Origin: Streptomyces sp. A0958
Lineage (GTDB): Bacteria > Actinomycetota > Actinomycetes > Streptomycetales > Streptomycetaceae
DNA length: 64,000 nucleotides
Assembly (NCBI RefSeq): GCF_004795035.1
Contig: NZ_SSBK01000033.1
Span: 1-64,000, forward strand
Direction: 5' to 3'
Below are positions 42,433-50,375 of this stretch, piece by piece; positions within the stretch are counted from its first letter, which is position 1, and the number at the start of each line of letters is the position of its first letter. Below the pieces are notes generated by a model, which was not told the origin of the DNA, made no database searches, and saw nothing but the letters and a program-made list of their open reading frames with translations. A program made the translations under genes and the position numbers.

Positions 42433-42462
42433 GGGTGCGGAGCCGGGCCCGGCCCCGCACCC
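42433..42462. other. 30-base near-perfect palindrome inside the operon
   Basis: A GC-rich palindrome with one mismatched pair, between the aminotransferase and dihydropyrimidinase genes. It could be an attenuator, a partial terminator or an RNA-processing site that sets the ratio of the two parts of the operon. Confidence 0.6.
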
Positions 42463-42478
42463 ACGCCGTTGTCAGCCG

Positions 42479-43762
42479 TCAGCCCGCCGTGCGCAGCGCC
42501 TCGGCGAGGATCTCCGCGCCCTCCTCGGCCTCCGGGATCGCGAGCGAGAGGGGCGGTGCGATGCGCAGCACGCTGGTGTTGTGGCCACCGCCCTTGCCGA
42601 TGAGCAGGCCGCCCTCGCGGGCCGCCTCCAGTACGGCCGCGGCTGCCTCGGGGTCGGCCTCGTCGGTGCCGGGTTTCACCAGCTCGACGCCGATCATCAG
42701 GCCCCGACCGCGCACCTCCCGTACCCGGTCCGAGGAGGCGCCGATCGCCCGCAGCCGCTCGATGAGCAGGCCGCCGACCCGGCGGGCGTTGCCCTGGAGG
42801 TCGTGTTCGAGGAGGTAGGAGAGGTTGGCGAGGCCGGCCGCCATGGTGACGGGGGAACCGCCGAACGTCGAGATGGAGTTGGCGTCCAGGCAGTTCATGA
42901 CCTCGGCACGGGCGACGACACCGCCGATCGACATGCCGTTGCCGATGCCCTTGGCGAAGGTGAGGATGTCGGGCGGGCCGTTCTCGCCGTGGGCCTGCCA
43001 GCCCCAGAAGTGTTCGCCGGAGCGCCCCCAGCCGGTCTGCACCTCGTCGGAGATCCACAGGATGCCGTGCCGGTCGAGGACTTCGCGGAACGCGGCGTAC
43101 AGGCCGTCGGGCGGGGAGGTGAAGCCGCCGACGCCCTGGATGGGTTCGGCGATCAGGGCGGCCGGGGTCCTGGTGTGGCCGAGCAGGTCCTCCAGGTCCG
43201 CGACGCAGGCGGCGATGAACTCCGCGTCGCTCAGGTGCGCGTAGGGGCCGCGGGTGCGGACGCCGCCGTGCACGTACAGGGTCTGGAGCGGCGACAGGCT
43301 GGTGGGCGACCAGGCGTTGTTGCCGGTGATGGAGACCGCGGAGAAGGACCGGCCGTGGTAGCTGTTGCGCATCGCGAGGATCTGGTTGGACCTGCGGTAC
43401 GTGGTGGCCAGGAGCAGCGCCGTGTCGTTGGCCTCGGTGCCGGAGGTGGTGAAGAAGACCCGGGCGTCGGGGATGCCGGAGAGCGCGGCGATGCGCTCGG
43501 CCAGCTCGATCATCGGGCGGTTCAGGTAGAGCGTGGAGGAGTGGATGATGCGCCCGGCCTGCTCGCTGACCGCCTTGGTGACCTCGGACAGGGCGTGGGC
43601 GGTCATGGTGGTGAGGATGCCGCCGAAGAAGTCGAGGTAGCGCTTGCCGTCGGCGTCCCAGACGTGGCGCCCCTCGCCGTGGGTGATCTCCAGCGGGTGG
43701 CGGTAGTAGAGCGCCAGCCAGTCGGGGCTGACGGCGAGGTGGCGGTGGTGGAGGCTGCTCAC
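42479..43762 (-). CDS. Class III (PLP) aminotransferase
   Basis: A 427-residue ornithine/GABA-type aminotransferase. The motifs are SGTEANDTALLLATTYRRSN near residue 107, NSYHGRSFSAV, the PLP aspartate in WISDEVQTGWGRSGEHFWG near 230 and the Schiff-base lysine in TFAKGIGNGMSIGG near 260. In this operon the likely amino donor is beta-alanine or beta-aminoisobutyrate from pyrimidine breakdown; alanine-glyoxylate activity is an alternative for the family. The GTG at 43762 overlaps the nitrilase stop (GTGA). Confidence 0.88.
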   Translation of the reverse strand: MSSLHHRHLAVSPDWLALYYRHPLEITHGEGRHVWDADGKRYLDFFGGILTTMTAHALSEVTKAVSEQAGRIIHSSTLYLNRPMIELAERIAALSGIPDARVFFTTSGTEANDTALLLATTYRRSNQILAMRNSYHGRSFSAVSITGNNAWSPTSLSPLQTLYVHGGVRTRGPYAHLSDAEFIAACVADLEDLLGHTRTPAALIAEPIQGVGGFTSPPDGLYAAFREVLDRHGILWISDEVQTGWGRSGEHFWGWQAHGENGPPDILTFAKGIGNGMSIGGVVARAEVMNCLDANSISTFGGSPVTMAAGLANLSYLLEHDLQGNARRVGGLLIERLRAIGASSDRVREVRGRGLMIGVELVKPGTDEADPEAAAAVLEAAREGGLLIGKGGGHNTSVLRIAPPLSLAIPEAEEGAEILAEALRTAG

Positions 43763-44601
43763 GGCTCGACCAGCCCCTCGTACGCGTCGGGTCGGCGGTC
43801 CCGGTAGAACGCCCACTGCTGACGGACCTCTTCGATGAGCCCGAAGTCCAGGTCGCGCACGAGGAGTTCCTCCTCCTTGTCGCTTGCGACGTCGCCGACG
43901 AACCGGCCGCGCGGGTCCACGAAGTAGCTGGTGCCGTAGAAGTCGTTGTCGCCGTACTCCTCCTGGCCGACGCGGTTGATCGCGGCGATGAAGTACTCGT
44001 TGGCGACGGCGGACGCGGGTTGTTCGAGCTGCCAGAGGTAGGCGGAGAGGCCGCGCGAGGTGGCGGACGGGTTGTAGACCAACTGGGCGCCGTTCAGTCC
44101 CAGTTGGCGCCACCCCTCGGGGAAGTGGCGGTCGTAGCAGATGTAGACGCCGACCTTGCCGACCGCGGTGTCGAAGACGGGCCAGCCGGCGTTGCCGGGT
44201 TTGAAGTAGTACTTCTCCCAGAAGCCCTTGACCTGCGGGATGTGGTGCTTGCGGTACTTGCCGAGGTACGAGCCGTCCGCGTCGATCACGGCAGCGGTGT
44301 TGTAGTAGAAGCCGGACTGTTCCAGCTCGAAGACCGGAACGACGATCACCATGCCGGTCTCGCGGGCCAGTTCCCGCATCCGGCTCACGGTCGGGCCGTC
44401 CGGCACCGCCTCGGCCCAGCGGTAGTGCTCGGGCTCCTGGACCTGGCAGAAGTAGGGGGCGTTGAACACTTCCTGGAAGCCGATGATCCGCGCCCCTTGC
44501 CGGGCGGCCTCGCGGGCGTGCTCCTCATGCTTGGCGATCATGGATTCGGTGTCGCCGGTCCAGGTCGCCTGGACGAGTGCGGCGCGTACGACGTGGGACA
44601 T
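43759..44601 (-). CDS. Beta-ureidopropionase-like nitrilase/carbon-nitrogen hydrolase
   Basis: A 280-residue nitrilase-superfamily enzyme. The catalytic triad is visible: Glu in GFQEVFNAPYF near 43, Lys in GKYRKHHIPQ near 114 and Cys in VYICYDRHFPE near 150. Next to dihydropyrimidinase it most likely hydrolyses N-carbamoyl-beta-alanine to beta-alanine, CO2 and ammonia. It is the first gene of the operon, with a palindromic operator candidate upstream. Confidence 0.88.
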   Translation of the reverse strand: MSHVVRAALVQATWTGDTESMIAKHEEHAREAARQGARIIGFQEVFNAPYFCQVQEPEHYRWAEAVPDGPTVSRMRELARETGMVIVVPVFELEQSGFYYNTAAVIDADGSYLGKYRKHHIPQVKGFWEKYYFKPGNAGWPVFDTAVGKVGVYICYDRHFPEGWRQLGLNGAQLVYNPSATSRGLSAYLWQLEQPASAVANEYFIAAINRVGQEEYGDNDFYGTSYFVDPRGRFVGDVASDKEEELLVRDLDFGLIEEVRQQWAFYRDRRPDAYEGLVEP

Positions 44602-44643
44602 GAGCTGCTCCTTCGACGCGGCGTCAGAGAGCCTCTTCGTGCT

Positions 44644-44668
44644 TCTACGCCCGTAGACACGTGCGTAG
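44644..44668 (-). promoter_or_regulatory. Candidate operator of the pyrimidine-type operon
   Basis: TCTACG-CC-CGTAGA (44644-44657) is a perfect inverted repeat with six-base arms. A further CGTAG half-site lies at about 44664-44668, 10 bases away. The cluster sits 40-65 bases upstream of the nitrilase start, where a repressor would act. The cognate regulator is not encoded nearby. Confidence 0.5.
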
Positions 44669-44764
44669 GGGAGAACGTAAGCCCCGTCACACAGCGGGGC
44701 AAGACCATCGCCGTGAACCAGCTGAGTCGATCATGTTTCACACCCGTGCGGGCCAGTGCAGGGC

Positions 44765-45145
44765 TCAGAAGGTGATGGCGATCCCTGTGTGCGGGCGCTT
44801 GCCGAGCCGAACGATCATCGCCGGGTAGTCGAGCAGCCAGTACTTCCAGGTGTACTTGCGGCCGATGGCGCGGCGCACGGCGGCCGTCCCGCGCTCGTCG
44901 AGCAGCCTGCCGGTGCCCTCGGCGCTCGCGGCGCCCTCCTCGGTCCGGCCGCGCACATCGCAGACGGTCACCCGGACCCGGCTGTCGTTGCGCAGCCGCT
45001 TGACCTTCCAGGAATCGCTCTTGGTCCAGACGAGCAGTTCGTCGCCGTCGGCCGCCGCCCAGACCGGGGTGGCCACGGGCGTGCCGTCCTTCCGGTACGT
45101 GGTGAGGCTGACGTACTCGCTGCGGGAGAAGTCCTGGAGGCTCAT
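44765..45145 (-). CDS. PPOX-class F420-dependent oxidoreductase
   Basis: A 126-residue split beta-barrel flavin/deazaflavin protein of the pyridoxamine-oxidase superfamily. SRSEYVSLTTYRKDGTPVAT and VWAAADGDELLVWTKSDSWK are typical, followed by VKRLRNDSRVRVTVCDVRG and an RKYTWKYWLLD tail. The sub-family (Rv2061c-like) is usually annotated as F420-binding. Substrate unknown. A TACGCT hexamer six bases before the ATG suggests a leaderless mRNA. Confidence 0.85.
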   Translation of the reverse strand: MSLQDFSRSEYVSLTTYRKDGTPVATPVWAAADGDELLVWTKSDSWKVKRLRNDSRVRVTVCDVRGRTEEGAASAEGTGRLLDERGTAAVRRAIGRKYTWKYWLLDYPAMIVRLGKRPHTGIAITF

Positions 45146-45182
45146 GGCCCCAGCGTAGGCGCGGGGGCGCGCACCCCCAGCG

Positions 45183-45452
45183 CTAACCGGCCAGAGGTAC
45201 GGTCGCCGGCGCCGGGGCGCAGCGCAGCAGCAGCTCGTCCATGGAGAGGCCGAGCGCGCCGGCCACGGCGGCGACGGTGAAGAACGCGGGGGTGGGAGCG
45301 CGGCCGGTCTCGATCTTCCGCAGCGTCTCGGCGGAGATCCCGGCACGGGCGGCGATGTCGGTCATGCTGCGGCCACCGCGCGCCTCGCGGAGCAGCAGGC
45401 CGAGCCGTTCGCCGCGCAGGCGTTCTTCCGGGGTCAGGGGGGTTCGCACCAT
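45183..45452 (-). CDS. XRE-family helix-turn-helix regulator
   Basis: An 89-residue DNA-binding protein with one Cro/CI-type domain: ARGGRSMTDIAARAGISAET is the helix-turn-helix, followed by LRKIETGRAPTPAFFTVAAV. It diverges from a methionine aminopeptidase gene; 41 bases separate their starts and one palindrome covers both promoters, so it probably represses itself and map. Confidence 0.88.
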   Translation of the reverse strand: MVRTPLTPEERLRGERLGLLLREARGGRSMTDIAARAGISAETLRKIETGRAPTPAFFTVAAVAGALGLSMDELLLRCAPAPATVPLAG

Positions 45453-45461
45453 GCCGTCATT

Positions 45462-45486
45462 CTAATACCGCTCGGACCGGTATAGT
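45462..45486. promoter_or_regulatory. Shared operator and two leaderless promoters (xre / map)
   Basis: ATACCG-N7-CGGTAT (45465-45483) is a perfect inverted repeat. TATAGT (45481-45486) is a near-consensus -10 seven bases before the map ATG. On the minus strand TATTAG (45467-45462) lies nine bases before the xre ATG. Both mRNAs would be leaderless, and a protein on the palindrome would cover both -10 elements. Confidence 0.6.
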
Positions 45487-45493
45487 AATTGGC

Positions 45494-46261
45494 ATGGTGC
45501 AACTCAAGACGGACACATCCATCGAAGCCATGCGCGCGACCGGCCGGGTCGTGGCACAGATGCTGACGGCCACCCGGGAGGCGGCGGCGGTCGGCGTCTC
45601 CCTGCGTGAACTCGACGAGGTGGCGCGCGGGGTGCTGCGCGAGGCGGGCGCCGGCTCGCCGTTCCTGGGCTACCGGCCGCACTTCGCCCCGATCCCCTTC
45701 CCTGCGGTGATCTGCGCGTCGGTCAACGACGCGATCGTGCACGGCATCCCGACGGACTACCGGCTGCGCGACGGCGACCTGGTGAGCATCGACGCGGGCG
45801 CGAAGCTGGACGGCTGGGCCGGTGACTCGGCGATCAGTTTCACCGTCGGCAGGGCCCGCCCGGCCGACACCCGGCTCGTCGACACGGCGTACGCGGCCCT
45901 CGACGCGGGCATCGCGGCGGCCACCGTGGGCAACCGGATCGGGGACATCGCGTACGCCATCGGCACGGTCTGCCGGACCGCCGGCTACGGCATCCCCGAG
46001 GGGTTCGGCGGGCATGGCGTGGGCCGCGAGATGCACGAGGACCCGGGCGTGCCCAACGAGGGGCGGCCGGGGCGCGGCATGCCGCTGCGGCACGGGATGG
46101 TGCTGGCCATCGAGCCGATGCTGATCGCCGGCGGGGTGGACACCTACCGGACGGACCGGGACGGCTGGACCCTGCGTACGACCGACGGCAGCCGGGCCGC
46201 GCACGCCGAGCACACCGTGGCGATCACGGACGACGGCCCCCGCATCCTGACCGCGATCTGA
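45494..46261 (+). CDS. map: Methionine aminopeptidase, type I
   Basis: A 255-residue metallo-aminopeptidase that removes the initiator Met. The metal ligands are present: Asp in SIDAGAKLDGWAGDSAIS (two Asp), His in FGGHGVGREMHEDP, Glu in AIEPMLI and the late Glu in AEHTVAI. It is probably a second copy, because the housekeeping gene usually lies in the ribosomal protein cluster. Being under its own XRE regulator, it may serve stress or resistance to a Met-aminopeptidase inhibitor; this is inference. The ATG is seven bases from a TATAGT -10. Confidence 0.93.
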   Translation: MVQLKTDTSIEAMRATGRVVAQMLTATREAAAVGVSLRELDEVARGVLREAGAGSPFLGYRPHFAPIPFPAVICASVNDAIVHGIPTDYRLRDGDLVSIDAGAKLDGWAGDSAISFTVGRARPADTRLVDTAYAALDAGIAAATVGNRIGDIAYAIGTVCRTAGYGIPEGFGGHGVGREMHEDPGVPNEGRPGRGMPLRHGMVLAIEPMLIAGGVDTYRTDRDGWTLRTTDGSRAAHAEHTVAITDDGPRILTAI

Positions 46262-46340
46262 GCGCGCCGGTTGTGCTGACCCGTGACGTTGCCTGCCCCG
46301 GCCCTGATCGGCAAGAGGCCCCCTACGGGACAGCCCTCAG

Positions 46341-47615
46341 CTAGCGGACCCGGCGGCGGCCCCGGCCCTGGGAGCGGCGCGGGTAGGGGAAGAGCCGCGG
46401 GCGGCGCTTGGCGGCCACGTCCTCGATCCAGCCGAAGAGCAGGATCGCCAGGCAGATCAGCGGAACGGCGACCACCAGCGGGGTCCAGCGGCTTCCCAGC
46501 AGCCACTGCGCGTGCTGGTAGAGGAAGGTGTTGCTCCACAGCGGGTCGATCAACGGCTCGGTCAGCACCAGCGCGACGGAGTGCCACAGGTAGACGGTCA
46601 CCGCGCGGGAGTTGAGCAGGCTGATCACGCCGTTGAACCGCTCCAGCGGCTTGGGCCACTGCTCCCAGGAGGGGCTCAGGTGGAGCAGCAGCAGCACCGC
46701 GCCGAACGACCAGATCGCCTGGGCGACCGGTACCGCTTCCAGGTCGTGCCCGAGCCGGGGGTTGTCCACCGGCGACCGCAGTAGCCACCAGTAGCCGAAG
46801 ACGAGCACCAGCGGTGCGAGGGACGGCACGATGTACTGCGGGATCTTGCGGAGCAGCCCCTGCCCGTGGGCCATGCCGAGCAGCCAGCAGGAGCCGAAGG
46901 TGGTGAAGTCGGTGGCGGCTTCCATCAGCCGGCCGCCCTGGTCGACCAGGCCGGAGTTGAGGAAGAACGCGAGCGCCAGCGGCACCATCAGGGTGACCCA
47001 GGGCAGCTTCCGCAGCGCCTTGAGCATGAGCGGCGACAGCAGTACGTACCAGAGGTAGGCGCGCAGGTACCACAGCGGCACACAGATCTGTTCGGCCCAG
47101 GAACTCGGCAGGTGCCCGCCGAAGGTGTGCAGCGAGGCCCCGAACGGCGGCTCACTGAACGGCAGGACCCAGTAGGCCAGATCACCCCACCACCAGTTGG
47201 GGTGGCTGGGATCAGGCCGCCAGCCCTCCAGGAGCATCAGCGGCACCACGACCGCGCCGAACAGCCACATCGGCGGCAGCAGACGGCGCAACCGGCCCCG
47301 GACCACGCTCAGCGCGGGCCGCTTCAGGGATCGCACCATCAGCGACCCGGCCAGCGCGAACATGACACCCATGGAGGGGAAGACGACCGGCAGCCAGGTC
47401 CAGCCGAAGTTGTGGTAGATCACCACGCGGACCAGGGCGAGCGCCCGCAGCAGGTCGAGGTAGCGGTCGCGGACGGGCTTCCGCGCGGGCGTCTGGGCGG
47501 CCTCTTCGGGCTGCGGCGCACGTTGCGCGGGGACCGCGGCGGAGTCCGCCACGCGCAGGGCGACGGTGTCCGAGGAGTTCTGGGTGCCGAAGGCACCTGG
47601 TTCCGCGATACTCAT
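46341..47615 (-). CDS. Acyltransferase-3 family membrane acyltransferase
   Basis: A 424-residue multipass membrane protein with about ten hydrophobic segments. The N-terminal RDRYLDLLRALALVRVVIYH contains the conserved Arg-Ala and His of acyltransferase-3/OafA proteins. Such enzymes O- or N-acylate exopolysaccharide on the outer face of the membrane. Its ATG overlaps the stop of the upstream deacetylase-glycosyltransferase (ATGA), so it is part of the same polysaccharide operon. A basic tail RRPRLFPYPRRSQGRGRR ends the protein. Confidence 0.86.
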   Translation of the reverse strand: MSIAEPGAFGTQNSSDTVALRVADSAAVPAQRAPQPEEAAQTPARKPVRDRYLDLLRALALVRVVIYHNFGWTWLPVVFPSMGVMFALAGSLMVRSLKRPALSVVRGRLRRLLPPMWLFGAVVVPLMLLEGWRPDPSHPNWWWGDLAYWVLPFSEPPFGASLHTFGGHLPSSWAEQICVPLWYLRAYLWYVLLSPLMLKALRKLPWVTLMVPLALAFFLNSGLVDQGGRLMEAATDFTTFGSCWLLGMAHGQGLLRKIPQYIVPSLAPLVLVFGYWWLLRSPVDNPRLGHDLEAVPVAQAIWSFGAVLLLLHLSPSWEQWPKPLERFNGVISLLNSRAVTVYLWHSVALVLTEPLIDPLWSNTFLYQHAQWLLGSRWTPLVVAVPLICLAILLFGWIEDVAAKRRPRLFPYPRRSQGRGRRRVR

Positions 47616-49786
47616 GAAGACGTCGCCCCTGTCGTGACATCGAGACCCACTTCACCGGTGCGCCGCAGCTTCTGCCAGCGCAACCGGCCCCCGGTCAGAG
47701 CGGTGATGGCGGACTGCAGCAGCACCATGTACATGAGCACCCGGTAGACCACCTGCTGGGCCGGCAGCGTGATCAGATGCCACGCCTTCTCCTTGTCCAG
47801 GCGGAAGGACCACCAGGCGCAGACGGCCTGCAGTGCCATCACCGCGAACCAGGCGGCCAGGGTCTTGTACGCGTCGACGAAGACCACGCCGTAGACCATG
47901 CCGATGTCGATGGCGGGCGCGAGCAGGGGGGTGACCACCATGAACAGGGCGACAAACGGCAGACCCACCCGGCCGAAGTGGCCGGCCGTGCCGCGCTCCA
48001 GCACCGCGTGCCGGTGCTTCCACATCGCCTGCATGGTGCCGTAGCTCCAGCGGTACCGCTGCGACCACAGCTGCTTCATGCTGTCGGGCGCCTCTGTCCA
48101 GGCACGCGCGTTCTCGGCGTAGACGACCTTCCAGCCGGCCCGGTGCAGGGCCATGGTCACGTCGGTGTCCTCGGCGAGCGTGTCGTCGCTCATCCCGCCC
48201 GCCTGCTCCAACGCCGTACGCCGGAAGGCGCCCACGGCACCCGGGATGGTCGGCATGCAGTTGAGGACGTCGTACATCCTGCGGTCGAGATTGAAGCCCA
48301 TCACGTACTCGATGTGCTGCCAGGCGCCGATCAGCGTGTCGCGGTTTCCGACCTTGGCGTTGCCGGCCACCGCGCCGACGCGGGGGTTGCCGAAGGGCTG
48401 CACCAGCTCCCGGACGGTGGCGGGTTCGAAGACCGTGTCGCCGTCCATCATGACGATCAGGTCGTACGAGGCGGCGGCCACACCGGTGTTGAGGGCGGCC
48501 GGCTTGCCGCTGTTCGGCTGCCGGATCAGCCGGACCATCGGCAGGTCGAGCTCCTCGACGATGGCGGCCGTGTCGTCGGTGGAACCGTCATCGACCACGA
48601 TCACTTCGATGGGATGTTCGCTTCTGGCCAGTGAGAGCAGGGTGTTGGTGATGCACTCCTGCTCGTTGTACGCGGGTACGACCACGGTGACCGGTTCGGT
48701 GACCGGGTCACCCCAGGAGAAGCCCCGCCTGCGGACACGCCGCACGTGGACGGCCGAGAGCACCAGCATCAGCACGAACCGCGCCATGACCAGCACGCCG
48801 ACGACCGCGAGCAGGCCGACCAGCCACGGCAGCAGCCCCACCGAGAACGTGGTGCACCACAGGAACGCCTTGCCGACCCACAGGTTGTAGCTGGTGACCT
48901 TGGTGTTGGCGGAGCCGGTGCCGAGCGCCTCGCCGGTGGTCTTGAAGGTGTAACCCTGGGCCTTGAGCTTCTCGATGATGATCGGCAGCGCCGCCAGCGT
49001 CTGCGCCCGGTCGCCGCCCGCGTCGTGCAGCAGGATCATCTGGCCCTGGCCGGGGAGGTCGGGCATGGCGGCCTTGACGATGGAGTCGACGCCGGGGCGC
49101 TTCCAGTCGTCGGTGTCCTTGTCGATGAAGACGGTCAGGTACCCCTCGGACCCGGCCTGCTTGGTCACCGGCCACGACCAGTCGTCGAGCGCGTCCGCGG
49201 TGGAGGAGTAGGGCGGGCGGAAAAGGCTGGAGTGGATGCCGGCGACACCGGCCAGGGCGAGCTGGGTCTCGCCCAGTTCCCAGGTGAGCCGGGTGCCGGA
49301 GTGCAGCGCGAGGTCAGGGTGGGTGAAGGTGTGCAGACCGATCTCGTGGCCGTCGGCCACGATCCGGCGGATCAGCGCCGGGTTGCGCGTGACCATCGAG
49401 CCGGTGACGAAGAAGTCGGCGCGGACGTTCTCCTCCTTCAGCACCTTGAGGATCTTCGGCGTCCACTTTGCGGAGGGCCCGTCGTCGAAGGAGAGGACGA
49501 CGGTCTTGTCCGGGATCGTGTAGTTAACCGGTTTGTCGCTCTTGTCGCCGCGTGCGTCGACGACCGGGCCGCCCTCCAGCACTCCGGTCGGGACGGTGCT
49601 CTTGTCCACCGAGACGGCTATGTGGTCGTCGTGGAAGGCCTCGTTGTTCGCCATGCCCCGGAGCACCATCAGCGCGAGCAGGGTCGCCAGTACGGTCACC
49701 GGCAGAAAGAACCGCAGCGGAGGTGCGGCGAGCCGGCGCGGCCGTGCGATGGATTGCCGGGGGCGCTGATGGCGGGGACGGGACAT
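47612..49786 (-). CDS. Bifunctional polysaccharide deacetylase / family 2 glycosyltransferase (MatB-like)
   Basis: A 724-residue membrane protein. After a transmembrane segment (about 25-45) comes a NodB polysaccharide deacetylase domain (95-285): VVLSFDDGPSAKWTPKIL, GHEIGLHTFTHPDL, FRPPYSST and ILLHDAGGDR, with metal-binding Asp-His-His. A second TM region (310-350) leads to a GT-A domain (365-600): VVVPAYNEQECITNTLLSL, VDDGSTDDT, MMDGDTVF, EDTDVTMALHRAG and the QRYRW (QxxRW) motif of processive synthases. Further TM segments follow. Streptomyces MatB, which with MatA makes a PNAG-like glycan that holds pellets together, has the same architecture. It is therefore predicted to polymerise and partly deacetylate beta-1,6-GlcNAc. 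Confidence 0.9.
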   Translation of the reverse strand: MSRPRHQRPRQSIARPRRLAAPPLRFFLPVTVLATLLALMVLRGMANNEAFHDDHIAVSVDKSTVPTGVLEGGPVVDARGDKSDKPVNYTIPDKTVVLSFDDGPSAKWTPKILKVLKEENVRADFFVTGSMVTRNPALIRRIVADGHEIGLHTFTHPDLALHSGTRLTWELGETQLALAGVAGIHSSLFRPPYSSTADALDDWSWPVTKQAGSEGYLTVFIDKDTDDWKRPGVDSIVKAAMPDLPGQGQMILLHDAGGDRAQTLAALPIIIEKLKAQGYTFKTTGEALGTGSANTKVTSYNLWVGKAFLWCTTFSVGLLPWLVGLLAVVGVLVMARFVLMLVLSAVHVRRVRRRGFSWGDPVTEPVTVVVPAYNEQECITNTLLSLARSEHPIEVIVVDDGSTDDTAAIVEELDLPMVRLIRQPNSGKPAALNTGVAAASYDLIVMMDGDTVFEPATVRELVQPFGNPRVGAVAGNAKVGNRDTLIGAWQHIEYVMGFNLDRRMYDVLNCMPTIPGAVGAFRRTALEQAGGMSDDTLAEDTDVTMALHRAGWKVVYAENARAWTEAPDSMKQLWSQRYRWSYGTMQAMWKHRHAVLERGTAGHFGRVGLPFVALFMVVTPLLAPAIDIGMVYGVVFVDAYKTLAAWFAVMALQAVCAWWSFRLDKEKAWHLITLPAQQVVYRVLMYMVLLQSAITALTGGRLRWQKLRRTGEVGLDVTTGATSS

Positions 49787-49811
49787 GGACTTCCTGATCG
49801 GTCGCGTCTGG

Positions 49812-50156
49812 CTACTGCGCGGTGGCCGACGCGGTGGCGTCGGAAGTGGTCACCGGGGCGGTGGCGTCGGAAGTGGCCGCCGGGGCGGTGGCGTCCTTCC
49901 CGGACTTGGTGATGCCGGGAGCCGCAGGCAGCGGCGCGTTCAGGTACTGGTTGGGCGGTTTGGTGTCCGCGGTGCCGGGGACGGTGAGCGCGGGCGCCTG
50001 CGACTGGGTTCCGACCAGGCCGGAGACCATCGCCACCACGCACCCGGTGCAGAGGATGCCCACCAGCCAGCCGAAACCACGCAGCCGACGGCCACGCTGA
50101 CCGGTCTGGTCCACGAAGACGGGAGCCGGCTCGACCGCCGTGGAGGTTCTGGTCAT
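49812..50156 (-). CDS. Small membrane-anchored protein of the polysaccharide operon
   Basis: A 114-residue protein with one transmembrane segment (FGWLVGILCTGCVVAMVSGL, about residues 30-50) and an extracytoplasmic Ala/Thr/Pro-rich tail with short repeats (ATSDATAPVTTSDATASATA). It is the first gene of the operon, 25 bases upstream of the deacetylase-glycosyltransferase. It may be a partner of the synthase, but no domain is recognisable. ATG 50156 is chosen since GAGG lies six bases upstream; a TTG at 50189 would be longer. Confidence 0.7.
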   Translation of the reverse strand: MTRTSTAVEPAPVFVDQTGQRGRRLRGFGWLVGILCTGCVVAMVSGLVGTQSQAPALTVPGTADTKPPNQYLNAPLPAAPGITKSGKDATAPAATSDATAPVTTSDATASATAQ

Positions 50157-50375
50157 CGACAGCCTCGAGCTTCTTTCATCGTGGTGCAACTGCCAGCTCG
50201 GCGGCGCCGAAAGTGTTGAGTAGTGCAGAAAATGATCAATATGCGAGTAAGGGGAAATTATCCGACCCGTTCCCGATCACGCACGAACATTAGTATGGAG
50301 ATTCGGTGAATGTCACGCGGGTCTCGTACAGTTCCGGCTACGTCACTTGCATCCCGCCCGAACGGACCTTCACGC

